A stretch of DNA of 64,000 bases from Blastomonas ursincola. Its GTDB lineage: Bacteria > Pseudomonadota > Alphaproteobacteria > Sphingomonadales > Sphingomonadaceae. The position numbers and the translations under genes are program-made. The notes beneath the pieces are model-generated. The model did not search any database and had not been told where the DNA came from. It saw only the letters and a list, made by a program, of their open reading frames with translations. Below are positions 29,849 to 39,098 of the stretch, piece after piece. How positions within the stretch are numbered: the first letter of the stretch is position 1; each line of letters starts with the position of its first letter. Where the stretch lies: contig NZ_VDES01000003.1 of NCBI RefSeq assembly GCF_013607875.1, positions 392,035 to 456,034 of the forward strand. The letters run 5' to 3'.

Positions 29849-32800
29849 GGCTGGTTGCCCTCCAGAACGGGCTGGCTTGGGGCGGGCGGGGGCGGATCAT
29901 CCTTGCGGCGGCGGCGCGACCACGCCTTGATCCGCTCCTCGAGCGTCCGCACCATCACATAGAAGGCGGGGGTGAACAGCAGGCCGAAAATGGTCACGCC
30001 GATCATGCCGAAGAACACCGCGATCCCCAGCGCCTGGCGCATTTCCGCGCCCGGACCCGACGAGATCACCAGCGGCAGCACGCCCAGGATGAAGGCGAGC
30101 GACGTCATCAGGATCGGGCGGAGGCGCTGGGCAGCGGCATGGCGCGCCGCCTCGAGCACCGACTGGCCGTGATCCTCGTTATGCTTGGCGAACTCGACGA
30201 TCAGGATCGCATTCTTGGCCGCGAGACCGATCAGCACGACCAGTCCGATCTGCGTCAGGATGTTGTTGTCGCGCCCCATCAGGTTCACGCCCAGAATGGC
30301 GGCCAGCAGGCACATCGGCACGATCAGGATCACCGCCAGCGGCAGCACCAGGCTCTCATATTGCGCGGCGAGCAGCAGGAAGACGAAGATCACGCCCAGC
30401 GCGAACACCAGGGTACCGGTGCTTCCGGCTGCGCGCTGCTGATACGCGATTTCGGTCCATTCATAATCGAAGCCCTGGGGTAGCACGCGCTGCGCCAGCT
30501 TCTCCATCGCATCGAGCGATTGGCCGCTCGAATAGCCGGGCAGGGTGTCGCCCTGCAGCTCTGCCGCACGGTACAGATTGTAGCGCACCACGCGATAGGC
30601 CCCCGAATCGTTGCGCAGGCTCATCACCGCATCGAGCGGGACCATCTGCCCCGTGGACGAGCGCGTACGCAGCCGTCCGATATCCGAGACATCGTCGCGA
30701 TACGGGGCATCGGCCTGGGCGGTCACCCGGAAGGTGCGGCCGAGGAAATTGAAGTCGTTGATATAGCTCGAGCCCAGATAGGTGCCGAGCGTCGAGAAGA
30801 TATTCTCCACCGGAACGCCCAGCTGCTCGGCGCGCGCGCGGTCGATGTCCGCGAACAGCCGCGGCGTGCGGGTGTTGAAGGTGGTGAACGCGCCGGCAAT
30901 GCCCTCGGTCTGGTTGGCCCCGCCCATCATGGCGAAGGCCGCCCCTTCCAGGGCCTGCAAGCCGGCATTGCCGCGATCCTCAATGATCATCTTGAAGCCG
31001 CCGCCGGTACCCAGGCCGGAGACCGGGGGCGGGGCGATCACCAGGATGTTGCCTGCGGTGATCTGTGCCATCGCACCGAACAGCTCGCCTGCGACCTCGG
31101 TCGCGCCGATGCGCGTGCCCGCCGGCTTCAGCGTGATGAAGATCGCGCCGGCATTGGGAGCATTGGTGAAGGTCGCGCCGTCAAAGCCAGCAAAGGCGAT
31201 GGTGCTGACGACATTGGGGTTCTTGAGCGCGAGCGCCTGCGCTTCCTCGAGCGTCGCGGTGGTGCGCTGGAGCGAGGCGCCAGGCGGCATCTGCACCACG
31301 CCGATCAGATAGCCCTGATCCTGCGCCGGAATGAAGCCCGCAGGGGTGGCGGCAAAGCGCCATCCCGCCACCGCGATCAGCGCAAGATAGGCAATTCCCA
31401 TGAACATCAGGCTGCGGATCGTGCGCGCGGTGAGGCGGCCATAGCGCTCCGAAAGCTTGGCGAAACCACGGTTGAAGCCGCGTGCAAAGCGCGCGCCCCA
31501 TCCACGCCAGCCCGCCGGAATGTCCTTGTCCTCATGGCTGCGCGGACGCAGCAGCAGCGCGGCGAGCGCCGGCGACAGCGTCAGCGACACGAATGCCGAG
31601 AAAGCCGTCGCACCCGCAATGGTGACAGCGAACTGCTGGTAGAAGGCGCCCGAAATGCCGGGGATGAACGCGGTCGGGATGAACACGCCACACAGCACCA
31701 GCGCGATCGCGATCAGCGCGCCCGATACCTCGTCCATCGTCTTGTGCGCCGCTTCGAGCGGGCTCAGCCCCTCTTCCTCCATCAGGCGCTCGACATTTTC
31801 GACCACCACGATTGCGTCGTCGACGACGATGCCGATAGCCAGCACCATGCCGAACAGCGAGAGACTGTTGAGCGAGAAGCCCAAAGCCGCCAGCACCGCA
31901 ATCGCGCCCGCGAGCGCAATCGGGATGGCGATGATCGGGATGATCGCCGCGCGCCAGCTCTGCAGGAACAACAGCACGACGATGGCAACGAGGATGATCG
32001 CCTCGACCAACGTGTCCTGCACTGCCGCAATCGACGCTTCGACATAGCTGGTCGGGTTATACGGGATGCTGTACGCCATGCCCGGCGGGAAATTGCCTTC
32101 GGCGCGCTTGAGCTCGTCCTCGACCGCCTTGGCGACCGTCAGCGCGTTCGACCCGGGCAACTGCGAGATGGCGAGCGCCACCGTTGGCTTGCCGCTGGCA
32201 AAGGCGTTGACGCTGTAATCCTGCGCGCCCAGTTCAATGCGGGCCACATCGGCAAGCCGCGTGAGCGCCAGGCCGTCGCGCTTGATGACGATCTGGCCGA
32301 ACTCCTCGGGCGTGCTCAGCCGTCCCTGGGTCTGCACGCCCAGCTGGAACGCGGTGCCACCGCTGTTGAACGGTGGCTGGCCGATCGAGCCTGCCGATAC
32401 CTGCGCGTTCTGCGCGCGGATCTTGCCGACGATCTCGTCCACGGTGAGGTTGCGGCTGGCCGCCAGTTCGGGGTCGATCCACACGCGCATGTTGTAATCG
32501 CGCCCGCCGAACAGCCTGGCCGAGCCGACCCCCTCGATGCGCGAGATGCGGTCGATGATCTGCAGCGTCGCATAGTTGCTGATATAGGGCTGGGTCAGCG
32601 AGCCATCGGGCGAGAAGAAATTCGCGACCATCAGCAGATCGGGCGAGTTCTTGCGCACCGTCACGCCGATCTGGCGCACCTCCTGCGGCAGGCGCGGTTC
32701 GGCGCTGCTGACGCGGTTCTGCACCAGCACCTGCGCCTGGTCGACATCGGTACCCTGGGCGAAGGTGACGGTGATCGCCAGGTTGCCATCACCGGTCGAT

Positions 32801-33048
32801 GACGAGGACATGTACAGCATGTCCTCGACGCCGTTGATCGACTCCTCCAGCGGCGCGGCGACGACGTCGGCAATGGTTTCGGCGCTGGCGCCGGGGAAGC
32901 TCGCGCTCACCACCACCGTGGGCGGCGCGATCTCGGGATATTGCGATACCGGCAGCGTCGGATAGGCGACCACGCCGAAGATGACGATCAGGATCGACAG
33001 GACCGCCGCGAAGATCGGGCGGTCGATGCAGAAATGGGCGATGCGCAT
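29845..33048 (-). CDS. Efflux RND transporter permease (HAE1 family, AcrB/MexF-like)
   Basis: Proton-driven multidrug pump, 1067 residues, full length with 12 transmembrane helices and two large periplasmic loops. The proton-relay aspartates are in GIVVDDAIVVVENVERLM, and FFSPDGSLTQPYISNY, GSNALTVAKAV and the C-terminal FGMIGVTIFGLLFTPAFYV are characteristic. It forms a tripartite pump with its two neighbours. Substrates cannot be read from sequence. Confidence 0.97.
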   Translation of the reverse strand: MRIAHFCIDRPIFAAVLSILIVIFGVVAYPTLPVSQYPEIAPPTVVVSASFPGASAETIADVVAAPLEESINGVEDMLYMSSSSTGDGNLAITVTFAQGTDVDQAQVLVQNRVSSAEPRLPQEVRQIGVTVRKNSPDLLMVANFFSPDGSLTQPYISNYATLQIIDRISRIEGVGSARLFGGRDYNMRVWIDPELAASRNLTVDEIVGKIRAQNAQVSAGSIGQPPFNSGGTAFQLGVQTQGRLSTPEEFGQIVIKRDGLALTRLADVARIELGAQDYSVNAFASGKPTVALAISQLPGSNALTVAKAVEDELKRAEGNFPPGMAYSIPYNPTSYVEASIAAVQDTLVEAIILVAIVVLLFLQSWRAAIIPIIAIPIALAGAIAVLAALGFSLNSLSLFGMVLAIGIVVDDAIVVVENVERLMEEEGLSPLEAAHKTMDEVSGALIAIALVLCGVFIPTAFIPGISGAFYQQFAVTIAGATAFSAFVSLTLSPALAALLLRPRSHEDKDIPAGWRGWGARFARGFNRGFAKLSERYGRLTARTIRSLMFMGIAYLALIAVAGWRFAATPAGFIPAQDQGYLIGVVQMPPGASLQRTTATLEEAQALALKNPNVVSTIAFAGFDGATFTNAPNAGAIFITLKPAGTRIGATEVAGELFGAMAQITAGNILVIAPPPVSGLGTGGGFKMIIEDRGNAGLQALEGAAFAMMGGANQTEGIAGAFTTFNTRTPRLFADIDRARAEQLGVPVENIFSTLGTYLGSSYINDFNFLGRTFRVTAQADAPYRDDVSDIGRLRTRSSTGQMVPLDAVMSLRNDSGAYRVVRYNLYRAAELQGDTLPGYSSGQSLDAMEKLAQRVLPQGFDYEWTEIAYQQRAAGSTGTLVFALGVIFVFLLLAAQYESLVLPLAVILIVPMCLLAAILGVNLMGRDNNILTQIGLVVLIGLAAKNAILIVEFAKHNEDHGQSVLEAARHAAAQRLRPILMTSLAFILGVLPLVISSGPGAEMRQALGIAVFFGMIGVTIFGLLFTPAFYVMVRTLEERIKAWSRRRRKDDPPPPAPSQPVLEGNQP

Positions 33049-33051
33049 GGC

Positions 33052-34248
33052 TTAGCTCGCCGTTGCCTGGGCGGGGGCGGGGGTGGAAATGGGCTGCGCG
33101 ATCGGTGCGTCATCCTTGGCGCGGGCCTTGATCTGGCCCTTGCGCGGGGTCACCACCATGCCTGGCTGCATTCGGGTGAGGCCGTCGATGACGATCCGCT
33201 CGGTCGGCGCGATCCCTTCGCGGATCACGCGCAGCCCTTCCACCATCGGTCCGGTCTGGACCGGACGAGGCGCAACCTTGTTGTCCTTGCCCAGAACGAA
33301 GACCAGCTTGCGTGTCTGATCGGTGATGATCGCCTCGTCGGGCACGAGCATCGCCTTGTACGTGCCCGACCCCAGCAGCCGCGCGCGCCCGAACATGCCG
33401 GGGACGAGGAAACCGTTGGGATTGTCGACCATCGCATAGGCGGTGATCGTGCCGGTATCGGGGCTGATGCCGTTGTTGAGGAAAGCCATGCGGCCGCGCC
33501 AGCGGAACGTCGGCTCGTCGGCGAGCTGGATCTCGACCGGATTGGGCGCATAGCGCGAACTGCGCCGCTCCCCGCCCGCATCCTGGCGGATATATTTGAG
33601 ATAGAAGGCCTCGGCGCCATCGAAGCTGAAACGGATCGGGTTGATGCGGACGATGCGGGTCAGCTCGGTCTGCCCGGCGGTGACGAAATCGCCGACATCG
33701 ACCATCCGGTTCGAGGTGCGGCCCGAGATGGGAGCGCGCACTTCGGTAAAGGAAAGATCGAGCTGGGCCTGCTGCCGCCGCGCCTGTGCAGCGGCCAATG
33801 ATGCCTGCGCGCTGCGCAGATTGGCGGCGAGCGTATCGGCTTCTTCCCTGCTGATGGCATCGAAGCCGACAAGCTCGCGACCCCGCGTGGCCTGCGCCCG
33901 GGCATTGGCGAGAGCGGCACGCGCGCTGGCGACGCTCGCCTCGGCTTCGGCCAGCGCAGCGCGGAATGGCCGCTGATCGATCACGAACAGCAACTGTCCC
34001 TTGCCGACATCGCCACCATCGCGAAATGCGACGCGCGAGATCGGCCCGGAAACGCGGGCGACCAGCTGAACGTCCTCGTCTGCGGTGAAGCGACCGATAT
34101 ATTCGTCCCAATCGACCACCTCGCGCTGCAGGGGCACGGCGACGGTCGCTGCGGGCGGGGGAGGCGGCGGGGGCGGCTCGGACGAACAAGCGCTGACGAG
34201 CAGCGCGAGGGCTGCAACGAAGAGCGCGCATCTGGGGGGGACGCGCAT
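33052..34248 (-). CDS. Efflux RND transporter periplasmic adaptor (MexE/AcrA-like lipoprotein)
   Basis: Membrane-fusion protein of 398 residues. The signal peptide ends in a lipobox (LLVSAC, Cys21), followed by a proline run, then the lipoyl domain (VARVSGPISRVAFRDG), helical hairpin, barrel (SFTEVRAPISGRTSNRMVD) and C-terminal domain (VLGKDNKVAPRPV). ATG 34248 is preceded by CCGGAG seven bases away; an upstream ATG at 34326 is unlikely. First gene of the operon, three bases before the pump gene. No regulator gene lies adjacent. Confidence 0.95.
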   Translation of the reverse strand: MRVPPRCALFVAALALLVSACSSEPPPPPPPPAATVAVPLQREVVDWDEYIGRFTADEDVQLVARVSGPISRVAFRDGGDVGKGQLLFVIDQRPFRAALAEAEASVASARAALANARAQATRGRELVGFDAISREEADTLAANLRSAQASLAAAQARRQQAQLDLSFTEVRAPISGRTSNRMVDVGDFVTAGQTELTRIVRINPIRFSFDGAEAFYLKYIRQDAGGERRSSRYAPNPVEIQLADEPTFRWRGRMAFLNNGISPDTGTITAYAMVDNPNGFLVPGMFGRARLLGSGTYKAMLVPDEAIITDQTRKLVFVLGKDNKVAPRPVQTGPMVEGLRVIREGIAPTERIVIDGLTRMQPGMVVTPRKGQIKARAKDDAPIAQPISTPAPAQATAS

Positions 34249-34319
34249 CAGTGACTCCGGATTTTGATATTGCACCGCAACATCGTGGCGGAAACGTAGC
34301 GGAAGGTCCAGAGAAAAAA

Positions 34320-34358
34320 GTTGCAATTAACAACTAATATATGTTTGTTTTTTGCAAC
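34320..34358 (-). promoter_or_regulatory. Candidate operator/promoter region of the RND operon
   Basis: An AT-rich island in a GC-rich setting. GTTGCAA at 34320-34326 and its exact inverse TTGCAAC at 34352-34358 flank a second, imperfect dyad (AACAA...TTGTT arms). TetR-type repressors of RND operons bind such sites, but no repressor is encoded nearby. Confidence 0.4.
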
Positions 34359-34508
34359 TCATCTGGCGCAACCCGCAAATGCGGAGAATGTTCCGCGATC
34401 ACGTTCAGGATGCTGCGCGCAAGCCTCCGCATTTGGCCATGCAAGGTTGTAGTGCGATGGCGCGCTCCCTATCTGACCCGGAAGTTCAAGATGAAGGGGG
34501 ATTTCCTG

Positions 34509-35123
34509 ATGCTGTACCATGATGCCGACGATGACGTCGATCTGTCGGAAAAGGGCAAGATCCCCGTTCCCCAGGACGTGCAGCAGGCGATCGTAACTTT
34601 GCTGCGCTGGACCGGCGACGATCCCGAGCGCGAGGGCTTGCGTGATACACCGCTGCGCGTCGCGCGCGCCTGGAAGGAATATTGCTCGGGCTATGGCGAC
34701 GATCCCAGCGTGCATCTCAGCCGCACGTTCGAGGAAGTCGGCGGTTATGACGAGCTGGTGCTGCTCAAGGACATTCCGTTCCAGTCGCATTGCGAACACC
34801 ATATGGCGCCGATCATCGGCAAGGCGTCGATCGCCTATATGCCCAGGGATCGCGTGGTCGGCATTTCCAAGCTGGCGCGCGTGCTGCACGGCTATGCACG
34901 GCGTCTGCAGGTACAGGAGCGTCTGACAGCTGAGGTCGCCGCCTGCATCTGGGAGCATTTGCAGCCGCATGGCGTGGCGGTGGTAATCGAGGCGAGCCAC
35001 AGCTGCATGACCGCGCGCGGCGTGCGCACGCCCGGCGTCGGCATGATCACCAGTCGCCTTCTTGGCTGCTTCCTGGATGACCATCGCTCGCGCAAGGAAG
35101 TGATGGGTCTGATGGGCTATTGA
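34509..35123 (+). CDS. folE: GTP cyclohydrolase I
   Basis: Converts GTP to 7,8-dihydroneopterin triphosphate, first step of tetrahydrofolate synthesis. The protein has 204 residues. Zinc ligands are in HCEHHMAPIIG and ASHSCMTARGV; VGISKLARV and QERLTAEVA are typical. ATG 34509 has AAGGGGG eight bases upstream; ATG 34491 and further upstream codons are in frame but less likely. The folate link to the gcv operon is functional, not positional. Confidence 0.96.
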   Translation: MLYHDADDDVDLSEKGKIPVPQDVQQAIVTLLRWTGDDPEREGLRDTPLRVARAWKEYCSGYGDDPSVHLSRTFEEVGGYDELVLLKDIPFQSHCEHHMAPIIGKASIAYMPRDRVVGISKLARVLHGYARRLQVQERLTAEVAACIWEHLQPHGVAVVIEASHSCMTARGVRTPGVGMITSRLLGCFLDDHRSRKEVMGLMGY

Positions 35124-35136
35124 GGCCCGAACAGCT

Positions 35137-35156
35137 CTCTCCCCGCGAGGGGAGAG
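35137..35156. terminator. Hairpin between convergent folE and peroxiredoxin genes
   Basis: Perfect eight-base stem CTCTCCCC/GGGGAGAG with loop GCGA in the 48-base gap between the two stops. There is no clear T-tract on either side, so it may act as an RNA 3' end stabiliser as much as a terminator. Confidence 0.55.
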
Positions 35157-35171
35157 GGCGTTGAGCGAAGT

Positions 35172-35648
35172 TCAAAGCTGCTCGAGCATGTAGTCCGCGC
35201 TGCTGACCTTGAAGTCGCCCGGCTCTTCGACGAACAGCTTGTCCACCACACCGTCCTTGACGACCATGGCGAACCGCTGGCCGCGCTTGCCCATGCCGAA
35301 ACCGGTGCCGTCCATGGTGAGGCCCAGAGCCTCGACGAAATCGCCATTGCCGTCCGCAAGCATCGCGATCGAGTCGGCATTGGCGGACTTGCCCCAGGCA
35401 CCCATCACGAACGCATCGTTGACGGCGGTGCAGGCGATCTCGTCGACGCCCTTGGCCTTGAGCGCATCGGCCTTTTCGACAAAGCCGGGAAGGTGACGGG
35501 CCGAACAGGTCGGCGTGAACGCACCGGGGACCGAGAACAGCGCGACGGTCTTGCCCGCAAAGAAATCCTTCGCCTCGACCTGCTGCGGCCCATCGGCGGT
35601 CGCGCGGACGAGCTTGGTGTTGGGGATGGTGTCGCCGACGTTGATCAT
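35172..35648 (-). CDS. Peroxiredoxin, Prx5 type
   Basis: Thiol peroxidase of 158 residues. The peroxidatic cysteine is Cys48 in [16 protein letters not shown], the Prx5/AhpC-TSA signature; Cys73 ([10 protein letters not shown]) occupies the second conserved position. It reduces hydrogen or organic peroxides, probably with glutathione/glutaredoxin or thioredoxin. ATG 35648 follows AGGAGA nine bases upstream. Divergent from ahcY with a 223-base shared upstream region. Confidence 0.93.
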   Translation of the reverse strand: MINVGDTIPNTKLVRATADGPQQVEAKDFFAGKTVALFSVPGAFTPTCSARHLPGFVEKADALKAKGVDEIACTAVNDAFVMGAWGKSANADSIAMLADGNGDFVEALGLTMDGTGFGMGKRGQRFAMVVKDGVVDKLFVEEPGDFKVSSADYMLEQL

Positions 35649-35765
35649 GGCATTCGTCTCCTGCTGGATATTGGAACCGGGCTGCATGTTGTCCCGTCGC
35701 CAGCGCATTGCAAGAGCCCATCGCCGAGCCTGCCCCAATTCCCGATTGTTGGTCTTGTTCCAGGC

Positions 35766-35785
35766 ATATAAAGGAATCTTTATAT
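35766..35785 (+). promoter_or_regulatory. Perfect dyad upstream of ahcY, candidate SahR-type operator
   Basis: ATATAAAG and its exact inverse CTTTATAT, separated by GAAT, about 87 bases before the ahcY start. ArsR-family SahR regulators that sense S-adenosylhomocysteine bind AT-rich dyads ahead of ahcY in many proteobacteria. The regulator gene itself is not in the window. Confidence 0.55.
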
Positions 35786-35871
35786 TTGCCTGTCAGGCCG
35801 AGTCTGGCTATGGGAGCCGGAGTTTCCGATCGCCCCCTTGGCCATTCGGACAGACATTCAGGAGATATAGC

Positions 35872-37290
35872 GTGGCCAGTGCCCCGACCCTCGACCGCAA
35901 CGATTATGTCGTTGCCGACCTTTCGCTCGCCGATTTCGGCCGCAAGGAAATCGCGATCGCCGAAACCGAAATGCCCGGCCTGATGGCGATCCGCGAAGAA
36001 TATCGCGCCGCTCAGCCGCTCAAGGGCGCCAAGATCACCGGCTCGCTGCACATGACCATCCAGACCGCCGTGCTGATCGAGACGCTGGTCGCGCTGGGTG
36101 CCGAAGTGCGCTGGGCCACCTGCAACATCTATTCGACCCAGGACCATGCCGCCGCCGCGATCGCCGCGCAGGGCATTCCCGTGTTCGCCATCAAGGGCGA
36201 GACGCTGGAAGAATATTGGGAATATGTTGACCGCATCTTCGACTGGGGCGCCGAGGAAGGCACCACCTGCAACATGATCCTCGACGATGGCGGCGACGCC
36301 ACGATGTATGCGCTGTGGGGCGCGCGCGTCGAAGCGGGTGAAGAGCTGTTCACCCCGACCAACGAGGAAGAAGAGTGCTTCGTCAAGGTCCTGAAGCGCC
36401 GCCTGGCCCAGACCCCGGGCTACCTCACCAAGACCGTCCAGAACATCAAGGGCGTGTCGGAAGAGACCACCACCGGCGTGCACCGCCTGTATGACCTCGC
36501 CAAGAAGGGCAAGCTGCCGTTCCCAGCGATCAACGTCAACGACAGCGTCACCAAGTCGAAGTTCGACAACAAGTACGGCTGCAAGGAATCGCTGGTTGAC
36601 GGCATCCGTCGCGGCACCGACGTGATGATGGCCGGCAAGGTCGCCGTGGTGTGCGGCTATGGCGACGTCGGCAAGGGTTCGGCAGCCTCGCTGCAGGGCG
36701 CCGGCGCGCGCGTGATCGTCACCGAAATCGACCCGATCTGCGCCCTGCAGGCGGCGATGGACGGCTTTGCCGTGCAGACGCTGGAAGACGTCGTGTCGAC
36801 CGCCGACATCTTCGTCACCACCACCGGCAACAAGGACGTCATCACGCTCGATCACATGCGCGCGATGAAGGATATGGCGATTGTCGGCAACATTGGCCAT
36901 TTCGATAACGAGATCCAGGTCAATGCGCTCGAGAACATGAAGTGGACCGAGATCAAGCCGCAGGTCGACATGGTCGAATTCCCCGATGGCAAGCGCATCA
37001 TCATGCTGTCCAAGGGCCGCCTGCTGAACCTCGGCAACGCCACCGGCCATCCCAGCTTCGTGATGTCGGCCAGCTTCACCAACCAGGTGCTCGCCCAGAT
37101 CGAACTGTTCAGCGGTGCAAACAAGTACCAGAACGACGTGTACGTTCTGCCCAAGCATCTGGACGAGAAGGTCGCCCGTCTGCACCTCGCCAAGCTGGGC
37201 GTGAAGCTGACCGAACTGACCAAGGAACAGGCCGCCTATATCGACGTGCCGGTCACCGGTCCGTTCAAGAAGGACGAATATCGCTACTGA
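35872..37290 (+). CDS. ahcY: Adenosylhomocysteinase
   Basis: Splits S-adenosylhomocysteine into adenosine and homocysteine, removing the product inhibitor of methyltransferases. The protein has 472 residues, full length, with [20 protein letters not shown] near the N-terminus, the NAD-binding [15 protein letters not shown] (about 260-274) and the C-terminal DEYRY ending. The start is GTG 35872 with CAGGAG seven bases before it; no ATG fits the family N-terminus ([19 protein letters not shown]). Confidence 0.97.
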   Translation: MASAPTLDRNDYVVADLSLADFGRKEIAIAETEMPGLMAIREEYRAAQPLKGAKITGSLHMTIQTAVLIETLVALGAEVRWATCNIYSTQDHAAAAIAAQGIPVFAIKGETLEEYWEYVDRIFDWGAEEGTTCNMILDDGGDATMYALWGARVEAGEELFTPTNEEEECFVKVLKRRLAQTPGYLTKTVQNIKGVSEETTTGVHRLYDLAKKGKLPFPAINVNDSVTKSKFDNKYGCKESLVDGIRRGTDVMMAGKVAVVCGYGDVGKGSAASLQGAGARVIVTEIDPICALQAAMDGFAVQTLEDVVSTADIFVTTTGNKDVITLDHMRAMKDMAIVGNIGHFDNEIQVNALENMKWTEIKPQVDMVEFPDGKRIIMLSKGRLLNLGNATGHPSFVMSASFTNQVLAQIELFSGANKYQNDVYVLPKHLDEKVARLHLAKLGVKLTELTKEQAAYIDVPVTGPFKKDEYRY

Positions 37291-37330
37291 TCCGCTGCGT
37301 TCCGGTTCTGCCGGAACCAGGACAGATAAG

Positions 37331-37363
37331 GGCCCGCTCCGCACCATGCGGGGCGGGCCTTTT
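37331..37363 (+). terminator. Intrinsic terminator of ahcY
   Basis: Twelve-base stem GGCCCGCTCCGC/GCGGGGCGGGCC with one wobble pair, five-base loop and TTTT, 40 bases after the stop. Confidence 0.9.
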
Positions 37364-37462
37364 GCATGGGCGACGATCGCCCTCGGGCCGATTTCCGTTA
37401 ACGCACACGCCCCCGCGCGCTATAGGCCAGCGAGAATCGCCCCCTTGCTGAGGAGCCAGCCC

Positions 37463-38116
37463 ATGAAATTCTTCGTCGACACCGCAGACACCGCCGAAAT
37501 CGCCGATCTGGCCGCGACCGGCCTGCTCGATGGCGTCACCACCAACCCGTCGCTGATCGCCAAGTCTGGCCGCGACTTTCTGGAAGTGACGAAGGAAATC
37601 TGCGCGCTGGTGGAAGGTCCGGTCTCGGCCGAGGTCGTCGCGCTCGACCATGAGACGATGATGAAAGAGGCCGAGATCCTGCGCAAGATCGCCGACAATG
37701 TCGCGATCAAGGTGCCGCTGACGCTCGACGGCCTCAAGACCTGCAAGAAGCTGACCGACGACGGCACGATGGTCAACGTGACCCTGTGCTTCTCCGCCAA
37801 CCAGGCGCTGCTTGCGGCCAAGGCGGGTGCGACCTTCATCTCGCCCTTCGTCGGCCGTCATGACGATAACGGCTTCGACGGCATGTCGCTGATCGAAGAC
37901 ATCCGCCTGATCTACGACAACTATGCCTTCGACACCGAAATCCTCGTCGCCTCGATCCGCCACCCGATCCACGTGCTCGAATCCGCTCGCATCGGCGCGG
38001 ACGTCGCCACTATGCCACCCAGCGTGATCCGCGGCCTGTTCAAGCACGTGCTGACCGACAAGGGCATCGAAGGCTTCATGGCCGACTGGGCTAAGACGGG
38101 TCAGTCGATCGGGTAA
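37463..38116 (+). CDS. fsa: Transaldolase-like fructose-6-phosphate aldolase
   Basis: Short (217-residue) class I aldolase of the TalC/FSA group, acting in the pentose phosphate branch as transaldolase or fructose-6-phosphate aldolase. The N-terminus [13 protein letters not shown] and [13 protein letters not shown] are diagnostic; the Schiff-base lysine is Lys83 in [14 protein letters not shown] lies seven bases before ATG 37463. Activity type (transaldolase versus FSA) cannot be fixed from sequence. Confidence 0.93.
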   Translation: MKFFVDTADTAEIADLAATGLLDGVTTNPSLIAKSGRDFLEVTKEICALVEGPVSAEVVALDHETMMKEAEILRKIADNVAIKVPLTLDGLKTCKKLTDDGTMVNVTLCFSANQALLAAKAGATFISPFVGRHDDNGFDGMSLIEDIRLIYDNYAFDTEILVASIRHPIHVLESARIGADVATMPPSVIRGLFKHVLTDKGIEGFMADWAKTGQSIG

Positions 38117-38177
38117 TCGCCCCCGCTTCGGCCCGGTATCATTGTTGCGCTCGCGCGTTTGGTGTATGCAAAGCCGC

Positions 38178-38510
38178 ATGCCCAAGCGCACTAACACCTT
38201 GCCTGCCGAACACGCACGCTGGACCCTGTCGGTCTCACGCGAGACCGATAGCGCCCTTCGTTCCTGGCTGGCCGGAAAGGGCGCGAAACGCGGCGACCTT
38301 TCGCGCTTTGTCGAAGATGCCGTCAATCGCCAGGTTCCGCGCGAGATGATCACCGACATCCACGCCCGCAACGCTGATCGGGGCCCGGACCAAACCGAAC
38401 AGTTGGTCGAGGACCAATTGCACGATGTCCGCGCGCGTTTTTGGTCAAAGAAGAGCGGTCGTCGATTGCATGTCGCGTTGTCCAAGCAGCTAAATCTGCT
38501 GCTGCGCTAA
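38178..38510 (+). CDS. Ribbon-helix-helix DNA-binding protein, putative antitoxin-like
   Basis: The protein has 110 residues. TLPAEHARWTLSVSRETDSALRSWL followed by GDLSRFVEDAVNRQV looks like a ribbon-helix-helix fold (strand RWTLSVS, then two helices), as in ParD/XACb0070-type antitoxins and repressors. The tail is basic (KKSGRRLHV). Start at ATG 38178 (MPKRTNTLP); ATG 38166 is an alternative. It is followed after six bases by a gene of unknown function, an arrangement common for antitoxin-toxin pairs. Confidence 0.65.
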   Translation: MPKRTNTLPAEHARWTLSVSRETDSALRSWLAGKGAKRGDLSRFVEDAVNRQVPREMITDIHARNADRGPDQTEQLVEDQLHDVRARFWSKKSGRRLHVALSKQLNLLLR

Positions 38511-38516
38511 ATCGCT

Positions 38517-39029
38517 ATGCAATCCGATGATCCAATTGTGCATTGGCTGTCTGAGCTGGCAGCAAAAATTGATGCTCCATTGCAGTCAAAAATTTTCAGA
38601 AAAAAGACCAGTGAATTTCAGATTGGTGTGCAGCTTTATAGATCGCGCTCTTCCTGTCATTTTTACGTCGAGTTCAAAATATACCATTCCGGCATTTCTT
38701 CGTTTGGAAAGCCTACGAAAGACAACTTTCCCATATTAGATCGACGTCTGTATTCAACCCACCCAGTTCCAGGGGATAAGGCGCCCGCGGATTTTGTGAT
38801 TGGGCGCGAAAATGGCGACCGCTTAGCGAGCCTCCGCGAAAACCTGATCAGCCAGGGTACGGAATTGTTCAGCTCCATTCGCAGTCTTGAGGACTTGTGC
38901 GCATATTACAAAGGTGAGCTTCCTGGGGTATTCATAGAGGAATCTGAAAGGTCAGCCGGACAGGCATTTTGGATTCCGAAGATTGAAGGTTATCTGTCCG
39001 AGCGGTCAAATGGCGTTTTGAGGGCCTAG
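38517..39029 (+). CDS. Hypothetical protein, AT-rich gene
   Basis: No family recognised. It encodes 170 residues, soluble, with an N-terminal segment rich in Lys/Arg and aromatic residues (SRSSCHFYVEFKIYH) and an acidic C-terminal half. The coding sequence is visibly AT-richer than every neighbour and uses codons such as AAA, ATT and TTT that are rare elsewhere in the window, a sign of recent acquisition. It starts six bases after the ribbon-helix-helix gene without its own clear ribosome binding site, so translational coupling is likely. Confidence 0.7.
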   Translation: MQSDDPIVHWLSELAAKIDAPLQSKIFRKKTSEFQIGVQLYRSRSSCHFYVEFKIYHSGISSFGKPTKDNFPILDRRLYSTHPVPGDKAPADFVIGRENGDRLASLRENLISQGTELFSSIRSLEDLCAYYKGELPGVFIEESERSAGQAFWIPKIEGYLSERSNGVLRA

Positions 39030-39098
39030 CATAACCCAAAAACCGCGCGGGTTGGTTAAAATACCCAGGAGCCAGTGTGCACCGAGAGATTGAAAGCC

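Noticed and set aside
30520..32802. Long plus-strand open frame (about 760 codons) across the RND pump gene
   Set aside because: It lies antisense to a clear pump gene. Its composition (Arg, His, Asp and Gly rich, no motif) is what the opposite strand of GC-rich coding DNA gives.
35047..37347. Minus-strand open frame of about 766 codons over ahcY and the peroxiredoxin
   Set aside because: It covers two well-supported genes in the wrong frame and shows no motif.
39030..39098. Short AACCC/GGGTT hairpin after the AT-rich gene
   Set aside because: Five-base stem without a T-tract; too weak to call a terminator.
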